A stretch of DNA of 64,000 nt from Ancylobacter oerskovii (lineage in GTDB: Bacteria > Pseudomonadota > Alphaproteobacteria > Rhizobiales > Xanthobacteraceae), in assembly GCF_018390555.1 (NCBI RefSeq), contig NZ_JAHBGB010000037.1, positions 62,001 to 126,000 on the forward strand, written 5' to 3'. Positions within the stretch are counted from its first letter, which is position 1. The number at the start of each line of letters is the position of its first letter. Both the position numbers and the translations under genes were made by a program. A model generated the notes under the pieces. That model had not been told where the DNA came from. It was given only the letters and a program-made list of their open reading frames with translations, and searched no databases. This document shows, one piece after another, positions 1 to 8,173 of this stretch.

Positions 1-83
1 CCTGCTTCCCCTGGTGTCTGGCGCTGTTCGGCATCTTCATCGCCTGCGCCGTGCTGCTTGGGGTGGTGCCGCTCTATCGCTGA
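1..83 (+). CDS. C-terminal fragment of a membrane protein, probably a transporter
   Basis: Only the last 26 codons are present, read in frame from position 3 to the TGA at 81-83. The tail is almost wholly hydrophobic (LALFGIFIACAVLLGVVPLY) and fits a final transmembrane helix ending just after the membrane. It lies about 100 bases upstream of an acid-sugar catabolic operon on the same strand, so an uptake permease for the same substrate is plausible. The fragment is too short to assign a family. Confidence 0.6.
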   Translation, partial: CFPWCLALFGIFIACAVLLGVVPLYR

Positions 84-181
84 CGCGGCGATGCTGACAC
101 GCCTGATCACCGATGCCGGCGGCATGTCCGCCGGCATCGCCTTCTTCGGATCCAATTCCGCATCGAACCGCCGAGGTTTTC

Positions 182-853
182 ATGACGGCACGCCCTCGTA
201 TCGTCCTCCTCCACGCCACTCCTGTGGCGATGGAGCCGGTGCAGCAGGCTTTTTCGGCCGGCTGGCCGGAGGCGGAGACTGTGAACCTGCTCGACGACGC
301 GCTGAGCGCCGATCGTGCCCGGACCGCTGACATCACCGAGGAGATGACCCAGCGCTTCCTCGCCCTCGGCCGCTATGCCGCCCGCATCGGCGCCGATGGC
401 GTGCTCGTCACCTGCTCGGCGTTCGGCCCGGCGATCGAGCGCCTTGCGGAGGAAATGCCGGTGCCGGTTCTGAAGCCGAACGAGGCGATGTTCCGTGCCG
501 CCATTGCCAGCGGCCGGCGCATCGGCATGCTCGCCACCTTCGCCCCCGCCGTCGCGACCATGACCGCGGAGTTCGAGACCTTCGTCGCCGAGACCGACGC
601 CACTGCGCGCCTCGACACCCTCGTCGTTGCCGACGCCATCGACCGGCTGCGCGCCGGCGATGCGGCGGCCCATAATGCGCTGGTGGCCGCCCGCGCTCCC
701 GAACTGGCCGGCCATGACGCAATCATGCTGGCGCATTTTTCCACCTCGCGTGCCGCCGAGGCGGTGCGCCGGGCGGTCGACGTACCGGTGTTCACCGCGC
801 CCGATGCCGCGGTCGAATGCCTGCGTCAGCTGATCGAACACGCGGGGAACTGA
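182..853 (+). CDS. Asp/Glu racemase-family protein with a single catalytic cysteine
   Basis: This 223-residue protein has the Asp/Glu/hydantoin racemase fold. The N-terminal half carries the cysteine loop GVLVTCSAFGP, with Cys78. In two-base racemases a second cysteine sits in a matching loop of the other half. Here that loop reads IMLAHFSTSR (about 181-190), with no cysteine. A classical racemase is therefore unlikely; a one-cysteine isomerase or lyase fits better. The ATG at 182 was chosen because the protein then starts on the first beta strand (RIVLLHATP); an upstream in-frame ATG at 113 adds 23 non-conserved residues. The stop is 3 bases before the otnK start, so the genes are surely co-transcribed. 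The true substrate is unknown but probably a four-carbon sugar acid. Confidence 0.8.
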   Translation: MTARPRIVLLHATPVAMEPVQQAFSAGWPEAETVNLLDDALSADRARTADITEEMTQRFLALGRYAARIGADGVLVTCSAFGPAIERLAEEMPVPVLKPNEAMFRAAIASGRRIGMLATFAPAVATMTAEFETFVAETDATARLDTLVVADAIDRLRAGDAAAHNALVAARAPELAGHDAIMLAHFSTSRAAEAVRRAVDVPVFTAPDAAVECLRQLIEHAGN

Positions 854-856
854 ACG

Positions 857-2125
857 ATGTTGCTCGGGGTCATTGCCGACGATTTCACCGGTGCCGGCGA
901 CATCGCCAACACGCTGGCCAAGGGGCTGCCCCCTCAGGGCGGGCTTGCGGTGACGCAATATCTCGGCGTGCCAACGCGTCCGGCCGCGCCGGAGGTGGAG
1001 GCGGGCGTCATCTCGCTGAAGACCCGCTCCATTCCCGCTGCCGACGCGGTTGCGCAGTCGCTGGCCGCCCTTGCCTGGCTGAGGGAGCAGGGCTGCCGCC
1101 AGATCGTCTTCAAATATTGCTCGACCTTCGATTCGACGCCGGAGGGCAATATCGGCCCGGTCGGCGAGGCGCTGGCCGACGCGTTCGGCGCCAGCGGCGT
1201 CATCGCCTGTCCGGCCTTCCCGACCGTCGGGCGCAGCGTGCATCAGGGCCATCTGTTCGTGCATGACCGGCTGCTCAGCGAGAGCGGCATGCAGAACCAT
1301 CCGCTCACGCCGATGACCGATCCCGACATCCGCCGCTGGCTGCGCCGGCAGACGCGCGACGCCGTAGGCCTCGTCGCCTCCCCGACGGTGCGCGCGGGCG
1401 CCGCTGCGGTTCGACAGGCGCTCGCGGCCTGTGCCGCACGCGGCGAGACGCTGGTGATCTGCGATGCGGCGACCGACGCAGATCTCGTGACGTTGGGCGA
1501 AGCGGCCGCCGAGGCACTGCTCGTCACCGGCGGCTCGGGTATCGCCATCGGCCTGCCGGCCAATTTCATCACGCGCGGGCAGGCCAAGGGCGTGGCGACC
1601 GCCTTTGCCGGGGTGGACGGTCCCGAGGCCATTCTCGCCGGCAGTTGTTCCGGTGCCACGCGCGGGCAGATCGCGATCCATGCCGCGGCGCATCCGGCGA
1701 TGGCGCTCGATGTCGATGCCGTCATGGCCGGCAAGATCGGCGTCGGCGATCTCGCCGAGTTCATTGCCGCGCATCGCGGGCAGGCGCCGCTGATCTATTC
1801 TTCCGACGACCCGGCCGAGGTTGCCGCACTGCAGAAGCGCTATGGGCGCGAAGCGGTGGCCGGCAGACTGGAGGCGCTGTTCGCCGACACGGCCCGCGCG
1901 CTGATCGCGGGAGGCGTGCGCCGCCTCGTCGTCGCCGGCGGCGAAACCTCCGGCGCGGTGGCGCAGGCCCTGGGGCTGGAGGCGCTGGAGATCGGGCCGG
2001 AGATCGATCCCGGCGTGCCGATCCTCGCCGCGCCCGATGGTCGGGTCGCGCTGGCGCTCAAGTCGGGTAATTTCGGTGCGCCGGATTTCTTCGCCAAGGC
2101 ACTGGCGGCGCTTGCCGGCAAATGA
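857..2125 (+). CDS. otnK: Four-carbon acid sugar kinase (DUF1537 family, 3-oxo-tetronate kinase type)
   Basis: The 422-residue length is normal for the DUF1537 kinases, which phosphorylate 3-oxo-tetronates or related four-carbon sugar acids with ATP. The N-terminal substrate domain starts with the diagnostic LLGVIADDFTGAGD. The C-terminal nucleotide domain holds AGSCSGATRGQ, a glycine-rich GGETSGAV loop, and LKSGNFGAPDFF near the end. It sits between the racemase-like gene and the OtnC-type decarboxylase. That order matches the known path in which the kinase product is decarboxylated to a triose phosphate. The exact stereochemistry of the substrate cannot be read from sequence; other DUF1537 members act on threonate or erythronate. 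Confidence 0.88.
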   Translation: MLLGVIADDFTGAGDIANTLAKGLPPQGGLAVTQYLGVPTRPAAPEVEAGVISLKTRSIPAADAVAQSLAALAWLREQGCRQIVFKYCSTFDSTPEGNIGPVGEALADAFGASGVIACPAFPTVGRSVHQGHLFVHDRLLSESGMQNHPLTPMTDPDIRRWLRRQTRDAVGLVASPTVRAGAAAVRQALAACAARGETLVICDAATDADLVTLGEAAAEALLVTGGSGIAIGLPANFITRGQAKGVATAFAGVDGPEAILAGSCSGATRGQIAIHAAAHPAMALDVDAVMAGKIGVGDLAEFIAAHRGQAPLIYSSDDPAEVAALQKRYGREAVAGRLEALFADTARALIAGGVRRLVVAGGETSGAVAQALGLEALEIGPEIDPGVPILAAPDGRVALALKSGNFGAPDFFAKALAALAGK

Positions 2126-2147
2126 ACCGTACGCGCAGGGGGCACGC

Positions 2148-2801
2148 ATGAGCAGGACTGGCGACATCAACGAGGCCGCGTTGCGCGCTGAAATCGTGCG
2201 CACCGGCGCCCTGCTCTATGCGCGCGGCCTCGCCCATGGCAGCGCCGGCAACCTCTCGGTGCGGCTGGACGACGGCAGCATCCTGGTGACGCCGACAAAC
2301 TCGTCGCTCGGTTCCCTGACCCCGGAGCGGCTTTCCCGTGTGTCCGTCGACGGCCGGCATCTGGACGGCGATCCGCCCTCCAAGGAGGCGTTCTTCCACC
2401 TCGCCGTCTATGAGGAGCGGCCGGCGGCCCGGGCGGTGGTGCATCTGCATTCCACCCATGCGGTGGCGGTGTCCTGTCTCTGCCACGCCGACAGCTCCAA
2501 CGTGCTGCCGCCGCTGACCGCCTATCACGTCATGCGGGTGGGCAGGTTGCCGCTGGTGCCGTATTTCCGGCCGGGCGACCGGGCGTTGGCCGAGGCGGTG
2601 CGTGGCTTCGCGCGCGGGCACAAGGCCATGCTGCTTGCCAATCACGGGCCCATCGTCGCCGGCGCCACGCTGCAGGAGGCCGTGCAGGCCTATGAGGAAC
2701 TGGAGGAAACCGCCAAGCTGTTCTTCCTCATCGGTAATCGCCCCGCTGCCCCGCTGACCTGCGAGGCGGTCGAGGATCTGCAACGGCATTTTCCCAGCTG
2801 A
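2148..2801 (+). CDS. otnC: Class II aldolase-family 3-oxo-tetronate 4-phosphate decarboxylase
   Basis: This is a 217-residue member of the class II aldolase/adducin family. Typical features are GLAHGSAGNLSVRL near the N terminus, the catalytic glutamate in SKEAFFH, the zinc-binding histidines in VVHLHSTHAVAVS, and LLANHGPIV towards the end. Proteins of this size next to a DUF1537 kinase decarboxylate 3-oxo-tetronate 4-phosphate to dihydroxyacetone phosphate. The ATG at 2148 lies 22 bases after otnK; an upstream in-frame start inside otnK would add non-conserved residues. The dehydrogenase and OtnI-type isomerase of the classical pathway are not in the window and could lie upstream of position 1. 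Confidence 0.85.
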   Translation: MSRTGDINEAALRAEIVRTGALLYARGLAHGSAGNLSVRLDDGSILVTPTNSSLGSLTPERLSRVSVDGRHLDGDPPSKEAFFHLAVYEERPAARAVVHLHSTHAVAVSCLCHADSSNVLPPLTAYHVMRVGRLPLVPYFRPGDRALAEAVRGFARGHKAMLLANHGPIVAGATLQEAVQAYEELEETAKLFFLIGNRPAAPLTCEAVEDLQRHFPS

Positions 2802-2829
2802 TCCGGGTTCGATCCTGCAGTTTCCGTTC

Positions 2830-2849
2830 CCCGCCCGAACGCGGGCGGG
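2830..2849 (+). terminator. GC-rich hairpin after otnC
   Basis: CCCGCCCG and CGGGCGGG form a perfect 8-bp stem with a 4-base loop, 28 bases after the otnC stop. No T run follows, so it may be an RNA-stabilising or Rho-assisted end rather than a classical intrinsic terminator. Confidence 0.5.
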
Positions 2850-3539
2850 CGGGCCATGTCGTTCACTCCTCCGACATGTGATCGCGGCCTCGGCCAGGTG
2901 CCGGGATGATCCCCTCGCGGTTTGGGCCGCGATCTCGGTAAAATCGCGTTGTTCGGGCTGCGACCGACGTCGGCGGCAACGCCAAGAACGCCTCGTCGCT
3001 GGCAGCAGGCCGTCAGCCTCTCTGTGACGGCGGGACGGTTTGTCGGCCGCAGGGCGCCGTCCCCATCATGATCTTTGATAAAGGCCCCAGCGATCCTCGG
3101 TGGGGGCGCCGCGGCTCTGTGTCGTACGGCAGCTTCGAGCACGGATTTCCGCCGGTCGTCGCATCGCGGTGCCGAGCGCCGGGCCGCCGACCCCCATCCA
3201 CGTATTTCGCAAGAACGGACTTCGCCCCTCGAAGGGGAGGGTGCCAAGCGGTGGCTCTGGTGATCGATATGTTGCGTCGCAATAATTCGGCGCGGTGGTA
3301 CGAAAGTCTCCCGAAAGTTTGCAAAATTCATGATTGATAAAATCTATCATACGAGTGAGGCGGCTTGTCGCAGCCCCGCCGCTTGTCCCAATGGTGTTGT
3401 CGGGAATGATTCCATTTTCAAACTGCGGCAGATCAAAAAATTCCCATTGAAAAATATGGGATTCGTGCCTAGTTCTATCAGCGATCGCCGCAGATCGTCG
3501 GCGTCTTGGCTGTTCTGGCATTTTGTATAATGATTGAAA
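2850..3539. other. Long intergenic region before the molybdopterin oxidoreductase
   Basis: No credible gene is seen. The first part is GC-rich. A short inverted repeat CCCCTCGAAGGGG near 3227-3239 resembles the intergenic palindromes found in Rhizobiales genomes. From about 3270 to 3540 the base composition turns clearly AT-richer than the rest of the window. A perfect TATAAT lies at 3526-3531, 8 bases before the ATG at 3540. No good -35 element stands at the usual distance and no Shine-Dalgarno sequence precedes the ATG, so a leaderless or differently placed transcript is possible. Confidence 0.4.
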
Positions 3540-5840
3540 ATGTCGATTAACGATACGTCATCCACGCTCAAGAAGTCGCATGCGGCCGGCGGATGGGGTG
3601 CCCTTCGCAGCTGCGGAAAGCATTTGCTGGCCAGCGGTTCGGCGCTGACCGGCGCGAAGACCATGCTGAAGGCAAATCAGCCGGACGGCTTCGATTGTCC
3701 GGGCTGTGCCTGGGGCGATCCCGAGCATGGTTCGTCCTTCGAATTCTGCGAGAACGGCGTGAAGGCCGTGGCGTGGGAGGCGACCGAGCGGCGGGCGACG
3801 CCGGCTTTCTTCGCCGCCCATACGGTGAGCGAGCTGCGGGGCTGGAGCGACTACGAGCTGGAAAACCAGGGCCGCCTCACAGAGCCCATGGTTTATGACC
3901 GCGCTACCGACCGCTACCGGCCGGTGTCGTGGGAGGAAGCGTTCGCCGGCATCGCCGCCGAGCTGAACGCGCTCGCCGATCCCAATGAGGCGGAGTTCTA
4001 CACCTCCGGCCGCGCCAGCAACGAGGCGGCGTTCCTCTATCAGCTGTTCGTGCGCATGTTCGGCACCAACAACTTCCCGGACTGCTCCAACATGTGCCAC
4101 GAGGCCAGCGGCCTCGGCCTGATGCAGTCGCTCGGCGTCGGCAAGGGCACCGTGCTGCTCGAGGATTTCGAGCACGCCGACGCCATCATCGTCATCGGCC
4201 AGAACCCCGGCACCAACCACCCGCGCATGCTGGGCGACCTGCGCCGTGCCGCCATGCGCGGCGCGCGTGTCGCGGTGCTCAATCCGGTGCGCGAGCGCGG
4301 CTTGGAACGCTTCGCCGACCCGCAGGACAAGATAGAGATGCTGCGCGGCGGCTCGACCTCGATCGCCAGCCATTACTTCCAACCCAAGCTCGGCGGTGAC
4401 ATGGCGGCGATCCGCGGCGTCGCCAAGGTGGTGTTCGCCCGTGATGCCGAGCGCCTGGCCGGCGGGCATGCCAGCCTGCTCGACCTCGACTTCATCGCCC
4501 ACCACACCACCGGCATCGAGGCGTGGCGGGCCGAGGTCGAGGCGACCTCCTGGGATGCGATAGAGGACCAGTCGGGTCTCGTCCGCGCGGATATGGAAAG
4601 CCTGGCCGACGTCTATCTCGGCGCCGAGCGGGTGATTGCCACCTGGGCGATGGGCGTCACCCAGCATCTTCATTCGGTGGCGACGGTGCGCGAGATCGCC
4701 AACCTTCTGCTGCTGCGCGGCCATGTGGGGCGGCCGGGCGCCGGCCTGTGCCCGGTGCGCGGCCATTCCAACGTGCAGGGCGACCGCACCGTCGGCATCA
4801 ACGAGAACGCGCCGGAGTGGTTCATCGCCGCCCTGGAGCGCGAGTTCGACCTCGCCCTGCCGCGCGCGCCCGGCCACAATGTGCTGCACGCCATCCACGC
4901 CATGGTGGAAGGGCGTTCCAAGGCGTTCATCGGGCTCGGCGGCAATTTCGTGCGGGCGACGCCGGACACCGACATCGTCCACGCGGCGCTGTCGCGGTGC
5001 CGGCTCACGGTGCAGATCGCCACCAAGCCGAACCACAGCCATCTCGCGCCCGGTGAGGTCGCCTATCTGCTGCCCTGTCTCGGCCGCACCGAGATCGACC
5101 GCAATTCCAGGAAGCGGCCGCAGATCGTCACCGTCGAGGATTCGATGAGCATGGTGCACGGCTCCGGCGGCATCAATCGCCCGGCGGCGCCGACCCTGCG
5201 CTCGGAGATTCAGATCATCGCCGGCATCGCCGCGGCGACGGTAGGGTCGGACAAGGTGCGCTGGCTGGCGATGGCGGATGACTACGATCTCATCCGCGAC
5301 CACATCTCCCGCGTGATCCCCGGCTTCGAGGATTTCAACATCCGCGTGCGCAAGCCGCGCGGCTTCCATCTGCGCAACGCCGCGGCCGAGCGCGAGTGGA
5401 ACACCGCTTCCGGCCGGGCGGAGTTTTCCGCCGCGCCGCTGCCGCGTGAGGTGGAGCACCAGCAGGCACGTCGCCAGCCCGGCACCTATGTGCTGCAGAC
5501 CTTCCGCAGCCACGACCAGTACAACACCACGGTGTACGGCCTCGACGACCGCTATCGCGGCGTCTATGGCGAGCGCCGGGTGGTGTTCGCCAACCCCGAA
5601 GACATCGCCGCGCTCGGCGCGGTGCCCAATGCGCGGGTCGATGTCATCGGTTCCGACGAGGACGGGCGCACGCGGGTGGCGGAGGATTTCCGCCTCGTCG
5701 CCTACGACCTGCCGCGCGGCTGCGTCGCCGGCTATTATCCCGAGCTCAATGCCGTGGTGCCGTCCACCAAGGCCGGCGAGGGCAGCGACACGCCGCTGTC
5801 CAAATCGGTGATGGTGACCTTCCGCGCGAGGGCGGCATGA
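3540..5840 (+). CDS. FdhF/YdeP-family molybdopterin oxidoreductase
   Basis: This 766-residue protein belongs to the YdeP branch of the formate dehydrogenase H-like molybdopterin enzymes. The N terminus has FDCPGCAWGDPEHGSSFEFCENG, typical of the branch. YTSGRASNEAAFLYQLFVR and DCSNMCHEASGLGL follow, the latter carrying the cysteine that should ligate molybdenum (selenocysteine in FdhF). IVIGQNPGTNHPR and a C-terminal molydopterin-binding domain (SHDQYNTTVYGLDDRYRG) complete it. It is probably cytoplasmic, as no Tat signal is visible. The substrate is unknown; E. coli YdeP has been linked to acid resistance. The start is taken as ATG 3540; a TTG two codons upstream is an alternative. Its stop overlaps the next gene. 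Confidence 0.87.
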   Translation: MSINDTSSTLKKSHAAGGWGALRSCGKHLLASGSALTGAKTMLKANQPDGFDCPGCAWGDPEHGSSFEFCENGVKAVAWEATERRATPAFFAAHTVSELRGWSDYELENQGRLTEPMVYDRATDRYRPVSWEEAFAGIAAELNALADPNEAEFYTSGRASNEAAFLYQLFVRMFGTNNFPDCSNMCHEASGLGLMQSLGVGKGTVLLEDFEHADAIIVIGQNPGTNHPRMLGDLRRAAMRGARVAVLNPVRERGLERFADPQDKIEMLRGGSTSIASHYFQPKLGGDMAAIRGVAKVVFARDAERLAGGHASLLDLDFIAHHTTGIEAWRAEVEATSWDAIEDQSGLVRADMESLADVYLGAERVIATWAMGVTQHLHSVATVREIANLLLLRGHVGRPGAGLCPVRGHSNVQGDRTVGINENAPEWFIAALEREFDLALPRAPGHNVLHAIHAMVEGRSKAFIGLGGNFVRATPDTDIVHAALSRCRLTVQIATKPNHSHLAPGEVAYLLPCLGRTEIDRNSRKRPQIVTVEDSMSMVHGSGGINRPAAPTLRSEIQIIAGIAAATVGSDKVRWLAMADDYDLIRDHISRVIPGFEDFNIRVRKPRGFHLRNAAAEREWNTASGRAEFSAAPLPREVEHQQARRQPGTYVLQTFRSHDQYNTTVYGLDDRYRGVYGERRVVFANPEDIAALGAVPNARVDVIGSDEDGRTRVAEDFRLVAYDLPRGCVAGYYPELNAVVPSTKAGEGSDTPLSKSVMVTFRARAA

Positions 5841-6130
5841 GCGCGGTGTCCGCCGATCACTTCATGCAGGACGTGACCGCCCTGATGGCCGGCCAGCCCG
5901 AGCTGTCGCCGCTCGATGCCGGGGTGCTGGTCGCACTGGAGCAGGGGGTGGCCAGCGATACGCGCAGTTTCGCCCGGCTGTTCGGCATCGCCCACGCGCT
6001 GGTCTTGCGCGCTGCGAGCGAGTTGGAGGATCGTTTCGGGCTGGTTGCTGCCGAGGAGCATCGCTCGCGGTCGCAGCGGCGGCGCCTTGTGCTGACCGAG
6101 GCCGGGCAATTGGCGGTCGCGGCCAAATAG
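5837..6130 (+). CDS. Small winged-helix (MarR-like) protein coupled to the oxidoreductase
   Basis: This 97-residue protein starts inside the stop of the upstream gene (ATGA overlap at 5837-5840), which implies translational coupling. The sequence reads as a compact winged helix: DAGVLVALEQG, then a helix-turn-helix (SFARLFGIAHALVLRAASELEDRFGLV), then a basic wing (EEHRSRSQRRRLVLTEAGQLA), as in MarR proteins. It lacks the flanking dimer helices of a full MarR protein. It may be a small regulator or an accessory factor of the oxidoreductase. The role is inferred from position only. Confidence 0.7.
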   Translation: MSAVSADHFMQDVTALMAGQPELSPLDAGVLVALEQGVASDTRSFARLFGIAHALVLRAASELEDRFGLVAAEEHRSRSQRRRLVLTEAGQLAVAAK

Positions 6131-6243
6131 GAGCGCATTTCCGGCTCCGCCGCGGCTTCTCGCCGGCACAACGCCTCGGAAAACGGACGATAGGCTCGGC
6201 CGGGCCGGATCCGAGGCGGTGTGCGGGCCGCCTCGAATCAGTC

Positions 6244-7239
6244 TCAGAGCGTGAGTTCGCGGCGCAGCGTCTCCAGTCGCTCCATCGCGATCACGCCGTC
6301 GGCGATGGTCGGCGCGGGCGTCTCGGCCCCGGCCAGCGCGGGAACCACGTCGGCGAGCAATGAATGGTACCCCTTCGGGTCCTCGTTCGCCGCGGCCGTG
6401 AAGTTCGGCTTCCAGGTCAGCGAATCCACGTCGTCGGCAAGGGTGGCGGCGGGATCGGCGATCTTGAAGGGCGGGTTGCGGTGCCAGCGGATTTCGATGA
6501 CGTCCTCGACCTCGATGCGCTGATGGTCGCCCATCAGCTCGATCCGCTCTACCGGCGTGCCGCGCGACTGGATGGTGCCCATGGCGATGTTGCCGATGGC
6601 GCCGCATTCGAATTCGAAGCCGACATGGAACAGCACCCGGCCCGGGGTCTTCTCCACCTTGCGCGCCGAGATGGTCTTCACCGGCGAGACCAGGAACGAC
6701 ACCAGGTCCATGTAGTGCACGCAGTGGTGCAGGAAGAAGCCGGTGTAATCGACATTGCCGACGAAATAGCCGGGTGCCGTCATATAGTAGCCGGTGAGGC
6801 CGAGCACGTCGCCGAAACGGCCGGAGCGCACGATATTGGCGGCCATCTTGTTGCCGACCGAGTAGCGCTTCATGAAGCCGACCAGCAGCGGCTTCTTCGC
6901 CTTCTCCGAAGCGGCGAGCAACTCGCGCGCACCGGCGGCGGTGCCTGACGGCGGCTTCTCCATGAATACGCCGAGCCCGCGCTCCAGCGCCTTCTTGCCG
7001 AAGGCGAGGTGCTGGTCAGGGCCGACCGCCATGCCGACGGCATCGAGGCCGGGGGTGGCGAGCAGCGTCTCCACATCGCTGGTGAGGTTCGAGACGCCGA
7101 ACTGCCGCCCGGCATCGGCGAGGCGAGCCCCGTCGATGTCGCACAATGCGGTGAGCTTCACGTCGTGGCGGACGAGTTGCGGCAGCAGCATCTGGGTTGC
7201 GTGGACGCCGCAGCCGATCCAACCGATATTGAGGGTCAT
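6244..7239 (-). CDS. Gfo/Idh/MocA-family oxidoreductase
   Basis: This 331-residue NAD(P)-dependent dehydrogenase has an N-terminal Rossmann fold starting IGWIGCGVHATQMLLPQL, with ALCDIDGARL as the next strand. The conserved EKPPSG (94-99) carries the lysine typical of the family. The C-terminal alpha/beta domain contains LHHCVHYMDLVSFLV, where a histidine and aspartate are expected at the active site. Members oxidise sugars, inositols or their derivatives. It is the last gene of the carbohydrate operon and overlaps the isomerase gene by 4 bases, so it probably acts on the imported or isomerised sugar. The exact substrate cannot be told. Confidence 0.88.
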   Translation of the reverse strand: MTLNIGWIGCGVHATQMLLPQLVRHDVKLTALCDIDGARLADAGRQFGVSNLTSDVETLLATPGLDAVGMAVGPDQHLAFGKKALERGLGVFMEKPPSGTAAGARELLAASEKAKKPLLVGFMKRYSVGNKMAANIVRSGRFGDVLGLTGYYMTAPGYFVGNVDYTGFFLHHCVHYMDLVSFLVSPVKTISARKVEKTPGRVLFHVGFEFECGAIGNIAMGTIQSRGTPVERIELMGDHQRIEVEDVIEIRWHRNPPFKIADPAATLADDVDSLTWKPNFTAAANEDPKGYHSLLADVVPALAGAETPAPTIADGVIAMERLETLRRELTL

Positions 7240-8117
7240 CGACGGTATTCCGTAAGGGTGATGTGGGACTTCATGAAGGCGACGCTGGCCGAGAGGCGGT
7301 CGCTCTCGTCCTCATGCGGCGCCCGCCACTGGGCGAAGGGCACGCCGAAGCGGTCGTCGCGGCGGCGGAACGGCTCCAGCGAGATCGGGCCGGCATAGCC
7401 GATCTCGTGCAGCGCGCGGCACACCGCTACCCAGTCGGTGGCGCCGGTGCCGGGGAAGCCGCGATGGTTCTCGTTGGCCTGGAAATGCACGACGCGGCCG
7501 GCGGCGAGGCGGATCGCCTCCGGGATAGAGCTCTCCTCCATGTGCATGTGGAAGGTGTCGAGCATCAGCTGGATGGCGGGATGATCGACGGCGTCCAGCA
7601 GTTCGATCGCCTGCTGGGTGGTGCACAGCACGTCGCTCTCGAAGCGGTTCAGCGGCTCGACAGCGAGCAGGATGCCGTGCTTGGCCGCATAGTCGCCGGC
7701 CTCGCGCAGGCCATCGACGCAACGCTGCTTGCGGGCGAGACGCTCCTCTTCGGCCACCGGCTGCGGCGGCCGGCCGGCGAATACCAGCGGATTGCCGGTG
7801 AGGGGGCCGCCGACGATCTTCGCTCCGAGTGCCACCGCCTGATCGACCGTGTACTTCAGATAGTCGATGCCAGCGCGATGGGCGTCCGCTTCGGCAGAGG
7901 AAAGGTTGCGCTGGAGATTGACGCGGGCGGCCAGCACCACATCGAGCCCGGCTTCGTCCAGTGCCTTGCGCGCGGCTTTGGCGTCGATCTCGCCGACTTC
8001 CGGCACCAGAAGCTCGACGAAATCATAGCCGTGCCCGCGCATACGCGCGAAGAGCGGGAAATGCTCGGCCGTGAAGGGCCGGGCATATTGCATGGAGATC
8101 AACCCTATCGGGTTCAT
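7236..8117 (-). CDS. Sugar phosphate isomerase/epimerase-family TIM barrel protein
   Basis: This 293-residue protein belongs to the xylose isomerase-like TIM barrel family that includes ketose 3-epimerases and hydroxypyruvate isomerase. Visible metal and active-site elements are LLAVEPLNRFESDVL (catalytic glutamate), LMLDTFHMHMEE, VVHFQANENHRGFPGTG and PISLEPF (second catalytic glutamate). The start ATG at 8117 gives MNPIGLISMQYARPF; the frame is open further upstream but that part runs into the permease gene and is not conserved. It lies between the permease gene and the dehydrogenase, 56 bases after the permease. It likely converts the imported sugar or its oxidised product. Confidence 0.87.
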   Translation of the reverse strand: MNPIGLISMQYARPFTAEHFPLFARMRGHGYDFVELLVPEVGEIDAKAARKALDEAGLDVVLAARVNLQRNLSSAEADAHRAGIDYLKYTVDQAVALGAKIVGGPLTGNPLVFAGRPPQPVAEEERLARKQRCVDGLREAGDYAAKHGILLAVEPLNRFESDVLCTTQQAIELLDAVDHPAIQLMLDTFHMHMEESSIPEAIRLAAGRVVHFQANENHRGFPGTGATDWVAVCRALHEIGYAGPISLEPFRRRDDRFGVPFAQWRAPHEDESDRLSASVAFMKSHITLTEYRR

Positions 8118-8173
8118 GGACACGTCCTCGGTGGAGGCCCGCGCCGCGTGATTGCGGCGGCGGGCATGTTGGT

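Noticed and set aside
107-2203. A 698-codon open frame on the minus strand opposite the acid-sugar operon
   Set aside because: Low-complexity Arg/Gly/His-rich translation; the three plus-strand genes have clear family motifs.
3506-3531. A sigma-54 promoter before the molybdoenzyme (TGGCA then TTGT)
   Set aside because: The spacing between the two blocks is wrong for -24/-12, unlike the exact match at 47618-47632.
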